Below, in pieces: positions 9,260-17,748 of a stretch of 64,000 nt of DNA. Every line of letters starts with the position of its first letter. Within the stretch, counting starts at the first letter, position 1. Below the pieces are notes generated by a model that was not told the DNA's origin, ran no database searches, and saw only the letters and a list, made by a program, of their open reading frames with translations. The stretch covers positions 1-64,000 of the forward strand of contig NZ_UFQB01000003.1 in the NCBI RefSeq assembly GCF_900496965.1, read 5' to 3'. The DNA comes from Achromobacter agilis. GTDB taxonomy: Bacteria; Pseudomonadota; Gammaproteobacteria; Burkholderiales; Burkholderiaceae_B. The translations under genes were made by a program, and so were the position numbers.

Positions 9260-10477
9260 GTGATCGATATCGCCTCCATTCAGACCGCCCGTGAAAACCT
9301 GCGCGGCCAGGTGCTGAAGACCCCGTTTACCCTTTCCCGCACGCTGTCCGACATTCTCGGCGCCGAAATCTGGCTGAAGTTCGAGAACCTGCAGTTCACG
9401 GCGTCGTTCAAGGAGCGGGGCGCGCTGAACCGCATGCTGACGCTGTCGGATGCCGAGCGCGCGGCGGGCGTGATCGCCGTGTCGGCCGGCAACCACGCGC
9501 AGGGCGTGGCCTACCACGCGCAACGCATGGGGGTGCCCGCGGTGATCGTGATGCCGCGCTTCACGCCGACCGTGAAGATCGCCAATACGCGCCGTTTCGG
9601 CGCCGAAGTGGTGCTGGCGGGCGACACCTTCGATGATGCCAAGGCGCGCGGCTACGAGCTGGCGCAGGAGCGCGGGCTGACCATGATCCATCCGTATGAC
9701 GACGAGGCCGTCATTTCGGGGCAGGGCACGGTGGCGCTGGAAATGCTGGAAGACCAGCCGCAGCTGGATACGCTGGTTATCGCCATCGGCGGGGGCGGCC
9801 TGATTTCGGGGATCGCCACCGCGGCCAAGGCGCTCAAACCCGGCATCGAGATTGTCGGCGTGCAGACCGAACGTTTTCCGTCCATGTACGCCGCGGTCAA
9901 TGGTGTGTCCATGCCGCAGGGGCAGTACACCATCGCCGAAGGCATCGCCGTGAAATCGCCCGGCGCGCTGACGCAGCCGATCGTGAGCCAGTTGGTCGAC
10001 CGTATCGAACTGGTCTCCGAAAGCGATATCGAGCACGCGATCGTGGTGCTGCTGGAAATCGAGAAGACGGTCGTCGAAGGCGCCGGCGCAGCGGGCCTGG
10101 CCGCGCTGCTGCATGCACAGAACGACGGCGGCGGGCGCTACAAGGGCAAGCGCATCGGCTTGGTACTGACCGGCGGCAACATCGACCCGCTGATGCTGGG
10201 CGAACTGATCGAGCGCGGCATGGTGCGCGCCGGACGCCTGGCCCGCATTCGCGTGGACCTGCGCGACCTGCCGGGCGCGCTGGCCCACGCCACCAAGCTC
10301 ATCGCCGACGCGCAGGCCAACATTACCGAAGTGCACCACCAGCGCGCGTTCACTTCATTGCCGGTGCGCAATGTCGAGGTGGACTTCGTGCTGCAGACGC
10401 GCGGGCACGAGCATATCCAGGAAGTGATCGAGGTCTTGAACGCGGCGGGCTTCGCCGCCAGCAACCACGACCACTGA
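9260..10477 (+). CDS. ilvA: Threonine dehydratase (deaminase)
   Basis: Converts threonine to 2-ketobutyrate and ammonia, feeding isoleucine synthesis. The 405-residue protein has a fold-type II PLP domain (about 1-320), with Lys51 in ASFKERGAL as the Schiff-base lysine and glycine loop AIGGGGLISG for the phosphate, then one ACT-like domain (about 328-402). It is shorter than E. coli IlvA, which has two regulatory ACT-like modules, so allosteric control may differ; a catabolic threonine deaminase role cannot be excluded. Translation begins at GTG 9260 with ACAGGA upstream. Confidence 0.9.
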   Translation: MIDIASIQTARENLRGQVLKTPFTLSRTLSDILGAEIWLKFENLQFTASFKERGALNRMLTLSDAERAAGVIAVSAGNHAQGVAYHAQRMGVPAVIVMPRFTPTVKIANTRRFGAEVVLAGDTFDDAKARGYELAQERGLTMIHPYDDEAVISGQGTVALEMLEDQPQLDTLVIAIGGGGLISGIATAAKALKPGIEIVGVQTERFPSMYAAVNGVSMPQGQYTIAEGIAVKSPGALTQPIVSQLVDRIELVSESDIEHAIVVLLEIEKTVVEGAGAAGLAALLHAQNDGGGRYKGKRIGLVLTGGNIDPLMLGELIERGMVRAGRLARIRVDLRDLPGALAHATKLIADAQANITEVHHQRAFTSLPVRNVEVDFVLQTRGHEHIQEVIEVLNAAGFAASNHDH

Positions 10478-10496
10478 AGACGCGGAGCGGCGCGGC

Positions 10497-11138
10497 TCAG
10501 GCCGCGTTGGCCGCGGCGGCGTCGCGCGCCAGCAGGTTCTTCAGCCCGTACAGCCGTTCGCGGTGCAAGGTCGCGGACAGCGGCTCGGGTTCGCGCCCCA
10601 GCGCAATGTAGTCCGCGGGCACCTGCGCCACCGCCCTGCGGATAGGGTCGGCGCCGGCCTGCCACCATTGCACCAGCATGCGGTCGGGGTTGTACACATC
10701 CAGCCCCTGGCGCCGCAGTTCCGAGCGGTTGAAGTCTTTCAGATTCCAGGTCAGCACCTGCACCACCGGCGGCAGCTGCAGGCCGCAGCGCGCGCGCCGC
10801 GCCAGGCCGGCCGCGATCACGTGGAAATCCTTGGGGTCGCTGTACCGCAGGGACGCTTCATAGACCTGCGTGTCGATTTCCCGGGCGGCGGGAAAGCGCG
10901 TGTTCATGTCGTCCCACAGTTCCGTCATGACCGCGGGCGGTATTTCCCAGATGCGCGATGCATTGCGGCGCCATTCTTCGCCGATGCGGTCGGTCCAGAC
11001 CGGCACGAATACGCCGGCCTCGGCCAGCCGCAGCAGCAGGCGGCGCAGGATGCCGGACATGAGGACACAGGCGTCGAGGACGATGAAGGGCGGGGAGGCG
11101 ATAGCGGCGGTCAAGGTGGGGTCTGGGGCCGGGGGCAT
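10497..11138 (-). CDS. PIN-domain protein, probable ribonuclease
   Basis: The 213-residue protein contains a PIN fold: first acidic residue in VLDACVLMSG (about residue 22), middle acidic motif DPKDFHVIAAG, and a final TWNLKDF motif. PIN proteins cleave RNA through a metal centre of these acidic residues. It is longer than VapC toxins (about 130 residues) because of a C-terminal extension of about 70 residues. No small antitoxin gene adjoins it; the next gene upstream is a glutathione-transferase-like gene 112 bp away. The start at 11138 lacks a visible ribosome site. Confidence 0.78.
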   Translation of the reverse strand: MPPAPDPTLTAAIASPPFIVLDACVLMSGILRRLLLRLAEAGVFVPVWTDRIGEEWRRNASRIWEIPPAVMTELWDDMNTRFPAAREIDTQVYEASLRYSDPKDFHVIAAGLARRARCGLQLPPVVQVLTWNLKDFNRSELRRQGLDVYNPDRMLVQWWQAGADPIRRAVAQVPADYIALGREPEPLSATLHRERLYGLKNLLARDAAAANAA

Positions 11139-11250
11139 GGCAGCGCGCCGGGGCGCGGAGCCGGGCGGCCCGGTCGGTAAGGGAAACTAAGACGAGGCGC
11201 AAGAATAAAGGTTTTTCCGGCGGCCCGGGAAACGGACGGGCCCGGGACTC

Positions 11251-11940
11251 CTAGGCCAGCTCGGCGCGCAGGGCGTTGCAGTGGCGCACGAGGTTGCGCC
11301 GCGACGACAGGCACTGCTTGAGCGGCGTGTCGATCGCGTAGAAGTAGATGTTGGCCAGGAAACCATAGAGACCCGCGTCCACGCTGCCCGGGTTGGGGCC
11401 GAACACGAAATCCTTGTCGCCCAGCAGGTCGGCGATGACCTCCAGGTCGGCCACCCCGCGCGCATACACATCGTCGGGCGCATAGCGGCCGATACCCTGG
11501 TAGTGGTAGCGCTGGAAGTTGTATTGCCGGGCGGCCTCCAGCTGTTCCGGCGACACGTCCGGGTGGGTGTCCAGCAGCGCTTTCCTGAAGGCCGGCCAAT
11601 AGCGGTCGTCGCGCCAGCGCGAATAGGACATGACCCAGTACAGATCGTCCAGCGTGCGGCGGATCAGCAGGTCCTGCGCGCGCTGCTGGGGCGAGAGCCC
11701 GCTGTCCATGGTCAGTTCGTACCGCCGCTTCAGGTAGGCGATGATGGCGTCGCTGTCGCCGATCGCCAGCTCGCCGTCCACTACGTACGGCAACTGGCCC
11801 CGCGGAGCCGATTGCACGTCGATGGTGTGCCGGTGGTCGAACGGCAGCCGGCACAGCTTCAGGAACGCGTAGATCTTCAGGCCGTAGGGATTATTGTCTT
11901 CCAGCCCGTAGAGTCCGGGGTACGAGAATAGGGTAATCAT
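11251..11940 (-). CDS. Glutathione S-transferase family protein (metaxin/FAX-like)
   Basis: A 229-residue protein with an N-terminal thioredoxin-like domain (about 1-75; GQLPYVVDGELAIGDSDAII holds the cis-Pro and the Ser/Asp glutathione-binding motif) and an all-helical C-terminal domain. The N-terminal pattern YGLKIYAFLKLCRLPF, without a catalytic Cys-Pro pair, is closer to the metaxin/FAX subgroup than to classical GSTs. ATG 11940 is chosen because GGGAGC is 8 bp upstream and it starts the fold; the upstream extension of 19 residues is not supported. Substrate unknown. Confidence 0.8.
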   Translation of the reverse strand: MITLFSYPGLYGLEDNNPYGLKIYAFLKLCRLPFDHRHTIDVQSAPRGQLPYVVDGELAIGDSDAIIAYLKRRYELTMDSGLSPQQRAQDLLIRRTLDDLYWVMSYSRWRDDRYWPAFRKALLDTHPDVSPEQLEAARQYNFQRYHYQGIGRYAPDDVYARGVADLEVIADLLGDKDFVFGPNPGSVDAGLYGFLANIYFYAIDTPLKQCLSSRRNLVRHCNALRAELA

Positions 11941-12058
11941 GGACCGCTCCCTGGTTACCCGGACTAGATTAAAGCGAGAGCCGGGATTGCGGGGCATCCG
12001 ATTGATGGGGACGGAGCATGGGGCGGCCTGGCCAGGAAGGCCGGCAGGCGGAGACGGG

Positions 12059-12368
12059 TGGTGCCCGAGACCGGAATCGAACCGGTACGGCCGCGAGGCC
12101 GAGGGATTTTCTTACCACTTCGGCTTTCGCCGCCAGCGCGGGGCGCTGTTCGTGGTCTGGAGCACGCCTTCACCATAGCCTTGCGGCCTTAGGTGCCCGC
12201 CGTCTGCTCTCTACACCTTCCCCGCTTTTCGGGCGGGGCTTGGCTCGGCGTTGGCTCGGAACGGGTCCAGGGCATTCGCCGAGTTTGACGGGCTACACCT
12301 TTGGAGTTTCCCCCAAAGGGCTCAAATTAGTTCAAGTCCCTTGTGTCTACCAATTTCACCACTCGGGC
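12059..12368 (-). tRNA. tRNA-Leu(UAA), interrupted by a group I intron
   Basis: Read on the minus strand, the 5' exon is 12368-12334 (35 nt) and the 3' exon 12110-12059 (52 nt). Joined, they give an 87-nt tRNA with acceptor stem GCCCGAG/CTCGGGC, a long variable arm, TTCGATT T-loop and encoded CCA. The anticodon stem AGGGA/TCCCT encloses loop CTTAAAA, so the anticodon is UAA. The intron sits after the first anticodon base (U34), the same position as the cyanobacterial and plastid tRNA-Leu(UAA) intron. A TATAGT element lies about 35 bp upstream of the 5' end (12403-12408). Confidence 0.93.
12111..12333 (-). ncRNA. Group I self-splicing intron (IC3-like, Azoarcus type)
   Basis: 223 nt, no open reading frame. 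P1: exon CUU pairs with GAG of the guide to give the conserved U-G wobble at the 5' splice site; the hairpin continues as GAA/UUU. P2 is CCTTTGG/CCAAAGG with a GAAA tetraloop. The core shows TCAAACTCGGCGAA (P3/P4), AACGCCGAGCCAAG (P4/P5), GTGTAGAGAGCAGACGG and GCGTGCTCC (P7, GAGCA with TGCTC), P8 with a GCAA loop, and P9 ending in CGGC-GAAA-GCCG. The last intron base is G (12111). The segments closely match the Azoarcus tRNA-Ile intron known from the literature, so autocatalytic splicing is expected. Confidence 0.93.
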
Positions 12369-12454
12369 ATCGCGCGGCCCCTGAGGGCCGGCAGCGGGCG
12401 AGACTATACCATCCCGGAGCCGGGGCCATGTGCGGCTCCCGGCAGGCCCTGCGG

Positions 12455-13378
12455 TCACGAGATGAATTGCACGGGCGGGCGGGGCCGTTCGTCCACGGTC
12501 AGCGAGAAGATATCCGGGCGCGAATAGTGTCCCACTACGTCGAAATCGTAGCGCGCGCGCACCAGTTCGTCCGTGTCCACCTGGGCGGTCAGCAGGCCGG
12601 GCTTGCCGCGCAGCGGGCCGGCCAGTACGTCGCCCAGCGGGCCGACGATGACGGATCCGCCATTGATCAGCGGGCGGGCGGCATCCCAGCCGGGCACGTC
12701 CCGGCCCAGCTCGGCGGGCGACGGTTGCACCTGGCAGGCGCTGACGACAAAGCAGCGGCCTTCGTGGGCGATGTGGCGCATCGAACATTGCCAGATATCG
12801 CGTTCGTCGACCGTGGGCGCGCACCAAATTTCGACGCCCTTGGCATACATGGCGGTGCGCAGCAGCGGCATGTGGTTTTCCCAGCAGATGGCACCGCCGA
12901 TGCGGCCGGCGGCCGCGTCGATGACGGGCAGCGTCGAGCCGTCGCCCTGGCCCCAGATCAGGCGTTCCGTGCCGGTCGGCATGAGCTTGCGGTGCTTGGC
13001 GGCCAGCCCGGTGCCAGGCTCGAAGAAGAGGGCCGTGCAGTACAGCGTGCTGCCGCCGCGTTCGATCACGCCCACGACCAGGCTGGCGCCGGTGCGCTGC
13101 GACAGGCCGGCCAGCGCTTCTGTTTCCGGGCCGGGCACGTCGATCGCGTTTTCGTAATAACGGGCGTAGGCCTCGCGGCCCTCGGGCTGGCGGTAGCCCA
13201 GGCGGGTGCCGAAGATTTCGCCCTTGGGATAACCGCCCAGGAGCGCCTCGGGCATGACGACGAGCGAGGCGCCGGAAGCGGCGATCTCGCTTTCGTAGGC
13301 CAGGATGTGTTCCAGGGTCTGGGCCTTGCCTTCCGGAGCAGAGCCGATCTGCAGCGCGGCGACGGTTTTCGTGGTCAT
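12455..13378 (-). CDS. Nitrilase-family carbon-nitrogen hydrolase
   Basis: The 307-residue protein has the nitrilase catalytic triad: Glu44 in [11 protein letters not shown], Lys131 in KHRKLMPT and Cys165 in [12 protein letters not shown]. The CWEN sequence around the cysteine is typical of true nitrilases (nitrile to carboxylic acid and ammonia) rather than amidases. Family members form spiral oligomers in the cytoplasm. The gene is divergent from a LysR gene 91 bp away, which probably controls it. The substrate, aliphatic or aromatic, cannot be read from sequence. Confidence 0.88.
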   Translation of the reverse strand: MTTKTVAALQIGSAPEGKAQTLEHILAYESEIAASGASLVVMPEALLGGYPKGEIFGTRLGYRQPEGREAYARYYENAIDVPGPETEALAGLSQRTGASLVVGVIERGGSTLYCTALFFEPGTGLAAKHRKLMPTGTERLIWGQGDGSTLPVIDAAAGRIGGAICWENHMPLLRTAMYAKGVEIWCAPTVDERDIWQCSMRHIAHEGRCFVVSACQVQPSPAELGRDVPGWDAARPLINGGSVIVGPLGDVLAGPLRGKPGLLTAQVDTDELVRARYDFDVVGHYSRPDIFSLTVDERPRPPVQFIS

Positions 13379-13469
13379 GTCGGGATCTCGGTGGGGGGAG
13401 GGGAGTGTCGGTACGCCCTAGTGTCCGGTCCGCCCTAAAATCAATCAATCCTGCCCAGAGATAAATGAT

Positions 13470-14420
13470 ATGAACCAGATTGATATCGAATCGACGGACC
13501 TGAACCTGCTGAAGGTCTTCGAGGCCATCTATGACGAAGGCGGGGCCGGTCGCGCGGCGCTGCGCCTGAGCGTGACGCAGTCGGCCGTCAGCGCGGCGCT
13601 GGGCCGCTTGCGCACCCTGTATGGAGACGTTCTGTTCACGCGCACGGGCCGGGGGCTGGCACCCAGCCTGCGGGCGCGCGAGCTGCGGCCCGTCATCGGC
13701 GAGGCGCTCGACAAATGCCGGCAGAGCCTGTCGCTGGCGCGGCCGGGCGCGACGGACTTCGCGGGCCGTTCGGTGACGCTAGGCCTGTCGGACGATTTCG
13801 AGATCGCGCTGGGGCGGGACGCAATCGGCGCCCTGGCGGAAAGCGCGCCGGGCCTGCGCCTCATCTTCCGGCAGACCCACAGCCGGCTGGCCGCCGACAT
13901 GCTGATGGCGCGGGAGGCCGACCTGGTGATCGCGTCGGGCGGCCTGGCCGCCCATGCCCTGCAGCGCGTGACGGCCGGGCAGGGCGGTTATGCCTGCCTG
14001 CTGGATCCCGCGAGCCTGGCGCCGGGCCAGCAGGCCTTGTCTGTGGATGAATTCATCCGCCGCCAGCACGTGCTTGTCTCGTCGGGCGGCTTTATCGGCG
14101 TGGTGGACGAAGTGCTGCACGGCCTGGGGCTGGCGCGCCGGGTGCAGGCATCGACCACGCATTTTTCCGCGCTGGCCTTTCTGCTGCGCGGCGGCGATTC
14201 CCTCTCGACCCTGCCCGCGCACGCGGCGCGCGGCCTTGCCGCGGCGACCGGCCTGCGCATGCTGCCCTGCCCGGTCGCCATGCCGGGTTATGCCATCGAA
14301 ATGGGGTGGCGGGCGGACGCGCTGCGCGACGAAGCCGTGGCGGCGGTCAGGCGTTGCGTGCTGGGCTTGCTGGAAGGCTTCGACTGGACGGACGGGCCGG
14401 CCGAAGCCTGGCCGCCTTAG
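13470..14420 (+). CDS. LysR-family transcriptional regulator
   Basis: The 316-residue protein has an N-terminal winged helix-turn-helix (about residues 10-68, core RAALRLSVTQSAVSAALGRL) and a C-terminal periplasmic-binding-like effector domain. The N-terminus DLNLLKVFEAIYDE is of the NahR/NodD-like subgroup. It is transcribed away from the nitrilase gene, so it probably regulates that gene and itself. Its last 4 bp overlap the end of the convergent universal stress gene. Confidence 0.9.
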   Translation: MNQIDIESTDLNLLKVFEAIYDEGGAGRAALRLSVTQSAVSAALGRLRTLYGDVLFTRTGRGLAPSLRARELRPVIGEALDKCRQSLSLARPGATDFAGRSVTLGLSDDFEIALGRDAIGALAESAPGLRLIFRQTHSRLAADMLMAREADLVIASGGLAAHALQRVTAGQGGYACLLDPASLAPGQQALSVDEFIRRQHVLVSSGGFIGVVDEVLHGLGLARRVQASTTHFSALAFLLRGGDSLSTLPAHAARGLAAATGLRMLPCPVAMPGYAIEMGWRADALRDEAVAAVRRCVLGLLEGFDWTDGPAEAWPP

Positions 14421-14854
14421 CGGTACACCATCACCGGCAGGGTGGAGTGCGCCAGCACCTTTTGCGTCTGGCTGCCCAGCAGCATGGCCGCCATGGCGCC
14501 GTGGCCCCGCGAGGACATGGCGATCAGGTCGCAGCCCTGGGTCACCGCCAGGTCGATGATGGCCTGGTAGGGGTTACTGCTTTCGCGCATTTCCGTGGCG
14601 CAGGCCACGCCGGCGGCCTTCGCCCGGGCTGCCGCCTCAGACAGGTACGACTGGGCCAGGTCCCGGGCGTGGCGCTCATACTCCGTGCGCACCCCTTCCA
14701 ATTGCACGGTTTCCATGGAAATCGTCTGGAAAGGGCTGTAGACCGTCAGCACCGTGACGCTGGCGCCCAGCGCGCGCGCCAGGCCCAGGCCTTGTTCCAG
14801 GCCGGAATTGGCCAAAGCGGATCCATCGATGGGGATAAGGATGTGCTTGTACAT
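14417..14854 (-). CDS. Universal stress protein, UspA family
   Basis: A 145-residue single Usp domain. It starts MYKHILIPIDGSALANSGLEQ, with the invariant Asp of strand 1, and ends with the ATP-loop pattern SSRGHGAMAAMLLGSQTQKVLAHSTLPVMV, which matches the G-2x-G-9x-G(S/T) nucleotide-binding motif. An ATP-binding subtype is likely. AGGAGG lies 7 bp before ATG 14854. Longer in-frame starts upstream lack such a site. Monocistronic and convergent with the LysR gene. Confidence 0.93.
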   Translation of the reverse strand: MYKHILIPIDGSALANSGLEQGLGLARALGASVTVLTVYSPFQTISMETVQLEGVRTEYERHARDLAQSYLSEAAARAKAAGVACATEMRESSNPYQAIIDLAVTQGCDLIAMSSRGHGAMAAMLLGSQTQKVLAHSTLPVMVYR

Positions 14855-15017
14855 GACAACCTCCTGATGGTGAGGAGGGCGCGCCAGTCCGGGCACCCTC
14901 CGAGGAGCGTGAACAGCAGCAGCACTACCCATACTACGCCCTTGCGCAGGCATTCGGGGGGGCGATCGGATGGCGAATGAAAAAGCCCTTGGTATTCAAG
15001 GGCTTGATTCCATCGTT

Positions 15018-15105
15018 TGGCGGAAGCGGTGAGATTCGAACTCACGAACGGTTGCCCGTTGCCGGTTTTCAAGACCGGTGCAATCGACCACTCTGCCACG
15101 CTTCC
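15018..15105 (-). tRNA. tRNA-Ser(UGA)
   Basis: Minus-strand 88-nt gene with acceptor stem GGAAGCG/CGCTTCC, discriminator G and encoded CCA, anticodon stem CGGTC or CCGGT region, loop CTTGAAA, and a long variable arm as in all serine tRNAs. The anticodon TGA reads UCA codons (and UCN by wobble or modification). Confidence 0.95.
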
Positions 15106-15124
15106 GGGTATTGCTTCGACCGCG

Positions 15125-15153
15125 TATTGTCCGGCAATCCGGCCATCTGGCAA
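15125..15153 (-). promoter_or_regulatory. Promoter for tRNA-Ser
   Basis: On the minus strand TTGCCA (15153-15148) and ACAATA (15130-15125) are separated by exactly 17 bp. The start would fall near 15118, about 13 bp before the mature tRNA. A good sigma-70 match in the expected place. Confidence 0.55.
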
Positions 15154-15228
15154 ACAATCTGCCCGAAGCGGACGCGATCCGCAGCAAAGGGCGCAATAAT
15201 AATCTATTTGCTGCAAAGGAGGCACGCG

Positions 15229-16206
15229 ATGCACGCTGTAGAAATCTCTCGCCCTGGTGGCCCCGAGGTCCTGGTTCCCGTGGAGCGTCCCACGCCGGAG
15301 GCCGGTGCGGGTGAAGTCTTGATCAAAGTGAGCGCCGCGGGCGTCAACCGCCCGGACGTGTTCCAGCGCAAGGGCAACTATGCCCCGCCGCGCGGCGCCT
15401 CGGACCTGCCGGGCCTGGAAGTGGCCGGCGAGATCGTCGGCGGCGACGTTGCCGGCAGCGGCTTTGCCGTGGGCGACAAGGTTTGCGCCCTGGTAGCCGG
15501 CGGCGGCTACGCCGAATACTGCGTCGCGCCCGTGGCGCAATGCCTGCCCATTCCCAAAGGCCTGTCCGACATCGAGGCCGCCGGCCTGCCGGAAACCTAT
15601 TTCACCGTCTGGAGCAACGTGTTCGACCGAGGCAGCCTGTCCGAGGGCGAGGCCTTGCTGGTGCACGGCGGCGCCAGCGGCATCGGCACCACGGCGATCC
15701 AGCTGGCCCGCGCCATGGGCCACAAGGTCTATGCCACGGTCGGCAGCGACGACCGGGCCCGTGCCGTGGAAGCGCTGGGCGCCGAGCGCGGCATCAACTA
15801 CAAGACCCAGGACTTCGTGAAGGAAGTCCTGGACGCCACCGGCGGACGCGGCGTGGACGTGATCCTGGACATGGTGGCCGGCGATTACATCGCCCGCGAC
15901 ATGCAATGTCTGGCCGACGACGGCCGCATCGTTATCATCGCCCAGCTGGGCGGTTCGCACGCCAACGTGGACACGTCCCAGGTCATGCGTCGCCGCCTGA
16001 CCATCACCGGTTCCACCTTGCGTCCCCGCCCGGTCGCCTTCAAGGGCGCCATCGCCCGCGCCCTGCGCGAGCAGGCCTGGCCGCTGCTGGAAAATGGGGC
16101 CATCAAGCCTATCGTGCACGCGACCTTCCCGCTGGCCGAGGCTTCCCGCGCCCATGCCATGATGGAAAGCGGTGAAAACATCGGCAAAATCATCCTGACA
16201 ATGTAA
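15229..16206 (+). CDS. NAD(P)H:quinone oxidoreductase, zinc-independent MDR family
   Basis: The 325-residue protein has a GroES-like N-terminal domain (about 1-125) and a Rossmann domain with nucleotide motif HGGASGIGTTAIQLA (about residues 144-158). No zinc-binding cysteine cluster is present, which places it with the PIG3/quinone oxidoreductase group of medium-chain dehydrogenases. AAAGGAGG sits 5 bp before ATG 15229; the frame continues upstream through the tRNA, which rules out longer starts. tpiA follows 125 bp later and may share its transcript. Confidence 0.9.
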   Translation: MHAVEISRPGGPEVLVPVERPTPEAGAGEVLIKVSAAGVNRPDVFQRKGNYAPPRGASDLPGLEVAGEIVGGDVAGSGFAVGDKVCALVAGGGYAEYCVAPVAQCLPIPKGLSDIEAAGLPETYFTVWSNVFDRGSLSEGEALLVHGGASGIGTTAIQLARAMGHKVYATVGSDDRARAVEALGAERGINYKTQDFVKEVLDATGGRGVDVILDMVAGDYIARDMQCLADDGRIVIIAQLGGSHANVDTSQVMRRRLTITGSTLRPRPVAFKGAIARALREQAWPLLENGAIKPIVHATFPLAEASRAHAMMESGENIGKIILTM

Positions 16207-16331
16207 GAATCGCAGGGCGCTCGGCGTAGCGCCCCGCAACAGGATACAATCACGGGTTTCGCCTGGAATTTTTTTCCAGGCCGGCCCGTGGGCGCTTGCC
16301 GTTGCCCGCAATCCTCTCTAGACAATTCGCC

Positions 16332-17078
16332 ATGACTTCAGTCGAAAACCGCGCCCGCCTCGTGCTGGGCAACTGGAAGATGCACGGTAACCTGGCCGAG
16401 AACGCCGCGTTGCTGACCGAGCTGCGTGCCGCGGATGCTGCGAGCCACTGCGAAATCGGCGTCTGCGTTCCGTTCCCGTACCTGGCGCAAGCCGCCTCGG
16501 CCCTGACCGGAAGCAGCGTCTCCTGGGGAGCGCAAGACGTCAGCGCGCACGACAAGGGCGCCTACACCGGAGAAGTTTCCGGCTCCATGCTGAAGGAATT
16601 CGGCTGCCGCTGGGCCCTGGCCGGCCATTCCGAGCGGCGCGTGCTGCACGGCGAAACGGATGAAGCCGTCGCCGCCAAGGCCCAGGCGGCCCTGGCAGCC
16701 GGCATGACTCCCGTGGTCTGCGTCGGAGAATCCCTGGCTGACCGCGACGCCGGCAATACCCTCGCCGTGATCGAGCGCCAGCTCAAGCCTGTGCTGGCCC
16801 TGGGCGCCGCTGCGGTGTCCCGCATGGTTCTCGCCTATGAGCCCGTCTGGGCCATCGGCACGGGCCGCAGCGCCAGCCCCGAGCAGGCGCAGGAAGTCCA
16901 CGGCGCCATCCGCGCCGCCTTGCGCGCGCTGGGCGCCGGGCAGGTGCAAGTGTTGTACGGCGGCAGCGTCAAAGCTGCCAACGCCGCCAGTTTGTTCGCC
17001 ATGGCTGATATCGACGGAGCCCTGGTCGGCGGCGCGTCGCTCGTGGCTGAAGAATTTTTGCGAATCGCCGCCATCTAA
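16332..17078 (+). CDS. tpiA: Triosephosphate isomerase
   Basis: Interconverts dihydroxyacetone phosphate and glyceraldehyde 3-phosphate in glycolysis and gluconeogenesis. The 248-residue TIM barrel keeps all active-site residues: Asn14 and Lys16 in GNWKMHG, His99 in AGHSERR and Glu170 in AYEPVWAIGTG; the phosphate-binding YGGSVKAANA and GGASL loops are present. ATG 16332 begins the family's normal N-terminus. secG follows after 21 bp, a frequent pairing in beta- and gammaproteobacteria. Confidence 0.97.
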   Translation: MTSVENRARLVLGNWKMHGNLAENAALLTELRAADAASHCEIGVCVPFPYLAQAASALTGSSVSWGAQDVSAHDKGAYTGEVSGSMLKEFGCRWALAGHSERRVLHGETDEAVAAKAQAALAAGMTPVVCVGESLADRDAGNTLAVIERQLKPVLALGAAAVSRMVLAYEPVWAIGTGRSASPEQAQEVHGAIRAALRALGAGQVQVLYGGSVKAANAASLFAMADIDGALVGGASLVAEEFLRIAAI

Positions 17079-17099
17079 GTTTCCGTTCCGGAGTCTGCA

Positions 17100-17576
17100 A
17101 TGCCCTTGATGCTCAAACTTCTGCTGGCCGTCCAAGTGATTTCGGCGCTGGCTATCATCGTCCTGGTCCTGCTGCAGCAGGGCAAAGGCGCCGACATGGG
17201 GTCCGCCTTTGGCAGCGGCTCGGCCGGCAGCCTGTTCGGCGCCACTGGTGCCGCGAACTTCCTGTCGCGCGCGACCAAGTGGGCGGCCGTTGTCTTCTTC
17301 GCGTCCACCGCCGGCCTGGCCTATGTCAGCCACAAGGGTTCGAGCGGCCCCGCCGTCGAATCGGGCGTGATGCAGAGCTACCCGGCCGACCGTTCGGTTC
17401 CGCAGGTGCCGGGTTCGACGCCGGCTGCTCCGTCGGGCGCCTCGTCCGTGCCGGGCGCAGGTTCGGTTCCCGCCGAGCCGGCCAAGCCCGACGCATCGGT
17501 GCCTTCGGCGCCGGCAGCTCCCGCTACCCCGGCTCCGGCCGCGGGCGACAAGCCGGCCGAAACGCCGGCGAAGTAA
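17100..17576 (+). CDS. secG: Protein translocase subunit SecG
   Basis: Small inner-membrane partner of SecYE that assists SecA-driven export. Two transmembrane helices (about residues 2-24 and 55-75) flank the conserved loop LLQQGKGADMGSAFGSGSAGS and FGATGAANFLSRAT. At 158 residues it is longer than the core family (about 75-110) because of a Pro/Ala/Ser-rich tail, which is common in betaproteobacteria. The gene is directly downstream of tpiA and ends at a strong terminator. Confidence 0.94.
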   Translation: MPLMLKLLLAVQVISALAIIVLVLLQQGKGADMGSAFGSGSAGSLFGATGAANFLSRATKWAAVVFFASTAGLAYVSHKGSSGPAVESGVMQSYPADRSVPQVPGSTPAAPSGASSVPGAGSVPAEPAKPDASVPSAPAAPATPAPAAGDKPAETPAK

Positions 17577-17590
17577 GCCACAGCAAACGA

Positions 17591-17616
17591 AAAGGCCGGC
17601 GCATGCCGGCCTTTTT
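17591..17616 (+). terminator. Terminator after secG
   Basis: A stem AAAGGCCGGC / GCCGGCCTTT with loop GCAT, followed by T residues to 17616. It closes the tpiA-secG transcript. Confidence 0.92.
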
Positions 17617-17748
17617 CATGGGCGCGCCTGAGCCCGGACGCGATGCCGGACATTCTGTCATCGGCCGCCGGTAGCATGCGCCACCGCCGCGGCGGCAGCG
17701 GATAGGATATCGTTGCCTTCGCATCCGCTTTCCGTACACCGACCCGCC

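Noticed and set aside
10497..11138. VapBC toxin-antitoxin pair
   Set aside because: No antitoxin-sized gene precedes or overlaps the PIN gene, and the protein is larger than VapC.
12059..12368. Degenerate tRNA fragments
   Set aside because: The two exon parts join to a perfect 87-nt tRNA, and the interruption folds as a group I intron, so it is a split functional gene.
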